Of a DNA stretch of 23,720 nt, positions 20,115 through 23,720 are shown one piece after another. Position 1 is the stretch's first letter. Every line of letters starts with the position of its first letter. The position numbers were made by a program, and so were the translations under genes. The stretch covers positions 2,609,587 through 2,633,306 of the forward strand of contig WNKI01000004.1 in assembly GCA_015350385.1 (NCBI GenBank). The letters run 5' to 3'. Source of the DNA: Aculops lycopersici (Eukaryota; Arthropoda; Arachnida; Trombidiformes; Eriophyidae). The notes under the pieces were generated by a model that saw nothing but the letters and a program-made list of their open reading frames with translations, was not told the origin of the DNA and did not search any database.

Positions 20115-21933
20115 TAGAATATAAAGAGGACGACCAAGAGATGAGTGGGAGCCGCGAGTTGAGCGAGAATAGAAGCAAGCTTGGCGACTCGGCTCCAGTT
20201 CAACCATGCAAGTGGAACTATGCTGCCACTCGACGAAACTCGTTAGTTTGTTCGAGTGGTCTCTTCTCTCTACTCTAGTTGACTCACTACTTCGCTTGCC
20301 AGAGACCCAGACACATAGACACACAAACACTAATTAAAGTGCAGCCCTTGACGAGCCAAGCACCAGGCAGCTCGCTGCTCCGCCGGAGGTGGCCAAGTTG
20401 CGCAACATCGTCCTCTAAACTCTAGATTGGCCAACTTGACGGCTTCGTTCGATTGGAATCCTTCGATGTCGGCCAAACAGTGAGTGATGGGAAAATTAGT
20501 TGCGCTTGAGCGTGGGGCTTCTCGAGATCCTATCCGGTCAATGCAACACCGACCTCTCTGGTTTGTATGGTGCGAGCGGACGCTGGTCAAGGAAACATGG
20601 CGCAACAACTAGCTCAAATTGCAGATTAATTTAGACTATCTTCTACTCATAATAAACAAAACGTTTAACTTGCTTATTGTTCAGTCTTTTTCCCTCCAAC
20701 GACCGGCACAAATCGAGCTCCTGAAGATGAGCTTCACCTAGCGACTTGCAAATGACTTGAGTCGCCTAGTTACCATCGAAGCGCAAGCATATACCTAACC
20801 ACTAAGAACATCTTTAAGCCGATCAACTGGACTAAAAGCAGAGAGTTGGTCTCGCCATTGACTGTTATTGTTGCTCTTGTCCGCCCGCTACGGCAGGTGC
20901 AAATTTGTCTCAAAAGCGCTGGCTGGCTGGCTAGCAACCAAAGTTTCGAACCGGTGGCCTAATTTTAGCACTGATTTGCAGTCGCTCAAGGCCACGAGTT
21001 AGCGGGCGGCCAAGTATTCGGCGGGCGCTAGCTTGAGGGAAAGGGTAAAAAGCTTCCTCTTTTGAACACCCTCCCTCGCCTTGGCCTCGGCCGGCTGCAA
21101 CTGGGGCCAGCTTTTGCCTCAGATCAAGCGACTAATACATTCGGTGGGCTTGCAAGACGCACGAGTGAGCGACAGAGGTAGTGGCGGTATTGACTGTTGC
21201 GGCAATGCTACGGCCCACTTGCATCTAGCCCCCAAGTCGCTAGGTGCAGCCACAGCGCACTGGGATGCACCTGACTGCCCTACGCATACAAACCAATCCA
21301 CCACTACCGCAAAAAGCGAGGCTCGCCAATCACCATGACTGCTGTTGGCCAGGTGGACGAGCGGATGTATATTGAAATTTGCTTTAGTGATAGGGCATTG
21401 CAGCGGCTGCGCCCGCTGGTCCCGGCCGACAATCTGGCGCCTCGAGAAACTGGCGCGCCGAAACGTTCATCTCATCGCTCGACATGGTTCATGCACTCGG
21501 GTAAGTTTGCAGCACAAGACGATGACGACTTGAAAAGTGGAGCTCGGCTGGCCAGGTAAATGGGTCGCCGGGTGGCTCGCTGGCTGGTCATTTTGATAGC
21601 TGAAAACAACAATGTGCGCGTTAGGAGTGTGAATTTGACGTGCGTTATATGCGCCAAGCTAACGTATACTGCACCTTGACGTCGAGGACAAGACGGACGT
21701 TCCAATAAAATGGGACGCATTTTTGTTGGCGGTGGTTACGCAACAATGATCAGGTAGCTGACGACTGGTCAGCTGGTGGCCCATTTCAGCCTTCGGTAAC
21801 TTCCGTTTGCTGCTCATTCTTCCCCACTACTATCATGAGCAATTTGCTCATTTCCAAGCTGCAATCGATAGCCGGAGACTGCAGTTATCCTCTGACCCTC
21901 TCCTTTTTCTCGCACTTCTTTGTCATGATTGTC

Positions 21934-21976
21934 GTTGTTGTTGTTGTTGTTGTTGTTGCTGCTGCTGCTGCTGCTG
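21934..21976. repeat. Compound GTT / GCT trinucleotide repeat
   Basis: About eight GTT units pass directly into about six GCT units. On - it could encode 14 Q, like the tracts in RIM, but no exon is supported around it. Confidence 0.9.
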
Positions 21977-22758
21977 TAGTGGATTGCAATAGCAAATGAA
22001 TGCCATTAATACCATTCTAGCTGAAGAACTGAAAAAACTCACCTCCCACTTTGGCGGATGTATTCTTGCATATTTCGAGATCCACTGCCAAACAACTTGG
22101 CCGGTTTTATTCCACAATTTACTCCTTCCCTTGAGCACCCGGCTACAGCTTGTCCATCTTGTTCAAGAGATTCGGGCGAAGAGGACAAGAGGGCGTGGCG
22201 ATGGGTATCAAAAGTCACCAAAAGGCTGTAGCATTCCGTCGCTCGAACTCTCGGTTGCTTGTCAGATGCCAAGTTGCTCACCAACTCGCCCAACATCTAG
22301 CTAGCTCTTCCACGAACTATTATGTGCGCGCCAAGTTGGCCTCTAAGCGACACACTGGGTACTTCCATTTCCGGTTGCGGTGGTTTCGCGCTGAATGAGA
22401 ATGTACCTACAACCAGATGTGCTCACACCGAACGAAACACAACCACCAAGCCGAAGAGAGTTCTAGAGAAAAGAATTGGTCAATGGATTCAGCTAAAACT
22501 TGGCCACTGGGTTCTACTCAATGGGCGACAAATATTTGCACTGTCTGATTGTGTCAGTGGAATAGCAGCCCCATAGCTGCATTGACCATTACAAATGCCA
22601 CCGGAGTGCGAGTGTTACCATGACGCAACATCAGAGAGAAATGATATTTCAAACTATCGTTGAGTTCACGGTACTAATTCGCGAGCTAACTTTTCTCTAA
22701 CAAATCAGTTCACTTCACTTCGCTTCGTTTTGCTTTGCTTTGGTTGGGTTCGGTTTGC

Positions 22759-22789
22759 AGCTGATTCCAACTTCCTGTTGGAATCAGCT
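22759..22789. repeat. Perfect 13-bp hairpin, 5-nt loop
   Basis: AGCTGATTCCAAC (22759-22771), loop TTCCT, then the exact reverse complement (22777-22789). It follows a stretch of CTTCG/CTTTG pentamers (about 22711-22755). Confidence 0.9.
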
Positions 22790-23139
22790 CGACACTTTTG
22801 CCTTGCCACCGGCGCGAGCCTCTATTACCAATGAATCGGCGAGGTAAAGTCAGTGGCTCGTGCACGGCGAGATTCTTATCGCCTTTGGACCAAGCTTTAG
22901 CGCGCCACTTACTCGAGAGTTTGAGTTGATACAAATAGACGACGATGAGTAGTTTTCCATTGGTTTCAATGGTTCGGTTGGCTGCAGAGAGTCAGTTGAA
23001 CGACTGAGTGGAGAGGTTCTTCCCACAAAGATTCTCCCCTCTGCTCCCAGATTCGACGCAGGTTACTCGAGTGGGCAGGAAACAAATTTATTTTTCACTC
23101 TCTCCCCACCGTCTCGCGCTTCCATTGCAACCGACTGAA

Positions 23140-23148
23140 ACTTACCTG
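23140..23148 (-). other. Consensus splice donor, possible RIM non-coding first exon
   Basis: CAG|GTAAGT on the - strand with the cut between 23146 and 23145. It lies upstream of RIM in the right orientation. A match to all nine bases is expected rarely in this length but could be chance. Confidence 0.2.
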
Positions 23149-23488
23149 CCCAGGAGATAAGACTTTCCCTCTATCCCTTTACTTCAAAACCGAGAGACAC
23201 ACGCGACAACCACCAAGCGTTGCGTTCATCGACTGGTCAGCGCCAAATTGTCGCTGTTGTAGGTGCAGTTTAGCGCGAGACTAAACTGCAAAGTAGAAGC
23301 AAATTGTAGATTCAATGTGTTTGGTCAAGTCGAGTGGCTTTTTTCTCGAAAACTTGCGATCCATTAGCGAGGGGGACAAAAGTCGATTTGCTAGATAGAA
23401 ACGGAGGGAAGAGCAACGTTGCTGGCGCTCAAGTTAAGCGAAACTCCTGCTCTGTCGCTTGTTGGTCTGGTCGAACCAAAAGTCGGAA

Positions 23489-23720
<232 letters not shown>

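Noticed and set aside
21923..22138. 71-codon open frame on - with a Q run
   Set aside because: The Q run is a compound trinucleotide repeat, and no exon junctions or domain surround it.

Overview
This is eukaryotic, animal DNA. It has spliced genes with GT/AG introns mostly 89-119 bp long, a nuclear tRNA with A and B boxes and a T-run terminator, many simple repeats, and an ortholog of the active-zone protein RIM (Rab3-interacting molecule). The RIM gene plus a hAT transposon point to an invertebrate, perhaps an arthropod such as a mite. The species cannot be fixed from the sequence alone.

Left part (1-4369): an apparently full-length hAT-superfamily transposase with its D/D/E residues present runs in from the left edge on the + strand. 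Facing it tail to tail on the - strand is an intronless 476-aa gene. It combines a chromodomain-like segment, a Ulp1/SENP-type (C48) cysteine-protease-like domain with H/D/Q/C in place, and a C-terminal C2HC finger. Beyond its 5' end lie six copies of TGTGCGA, three in each orientation, within 87 bp, followed by a hAT-like end sequence finishing near 4369. The best reading is a two-gene hAT transposon whose left end lies outside the window. This is the strongest candidate for something undescribed.

Middle (4370-5759): non-coding DNA holding one intact tRNA-Pro(TGG) with a pol III terminator, and a weak promoter-plus-splice-donor signal on the + strand.

RIM gene (5760-14080, - strand): eight coding exons join in frame with consistent phases to give a predicted 2028-aa protein. 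Its order is FYVE-type zinc finger, long Q/S-rich region, PDZ, C2A, linker, C2B. One 3.6-kb exon encodes about 60% of it. The disordered parts carry 17 R-R-x-S motifs, and two R-x-L-P-x-x-P SH3-ligand motifs flank the PDZ domain. The first coding intron (1.65 kb) is the only long one.

Right part (14081-23720): no convincing coding gene. It is probably RIM 5' UTR, first intron and promoter. A consensus splice donor at 23140-23148 may mark a non-coding first exon. The region has many simple repeats, a perfect 13-bp hairpin at 22759-22789, and ends in a 170-bp (AG)n run plus degenerate sequence that looks like a contig edge.
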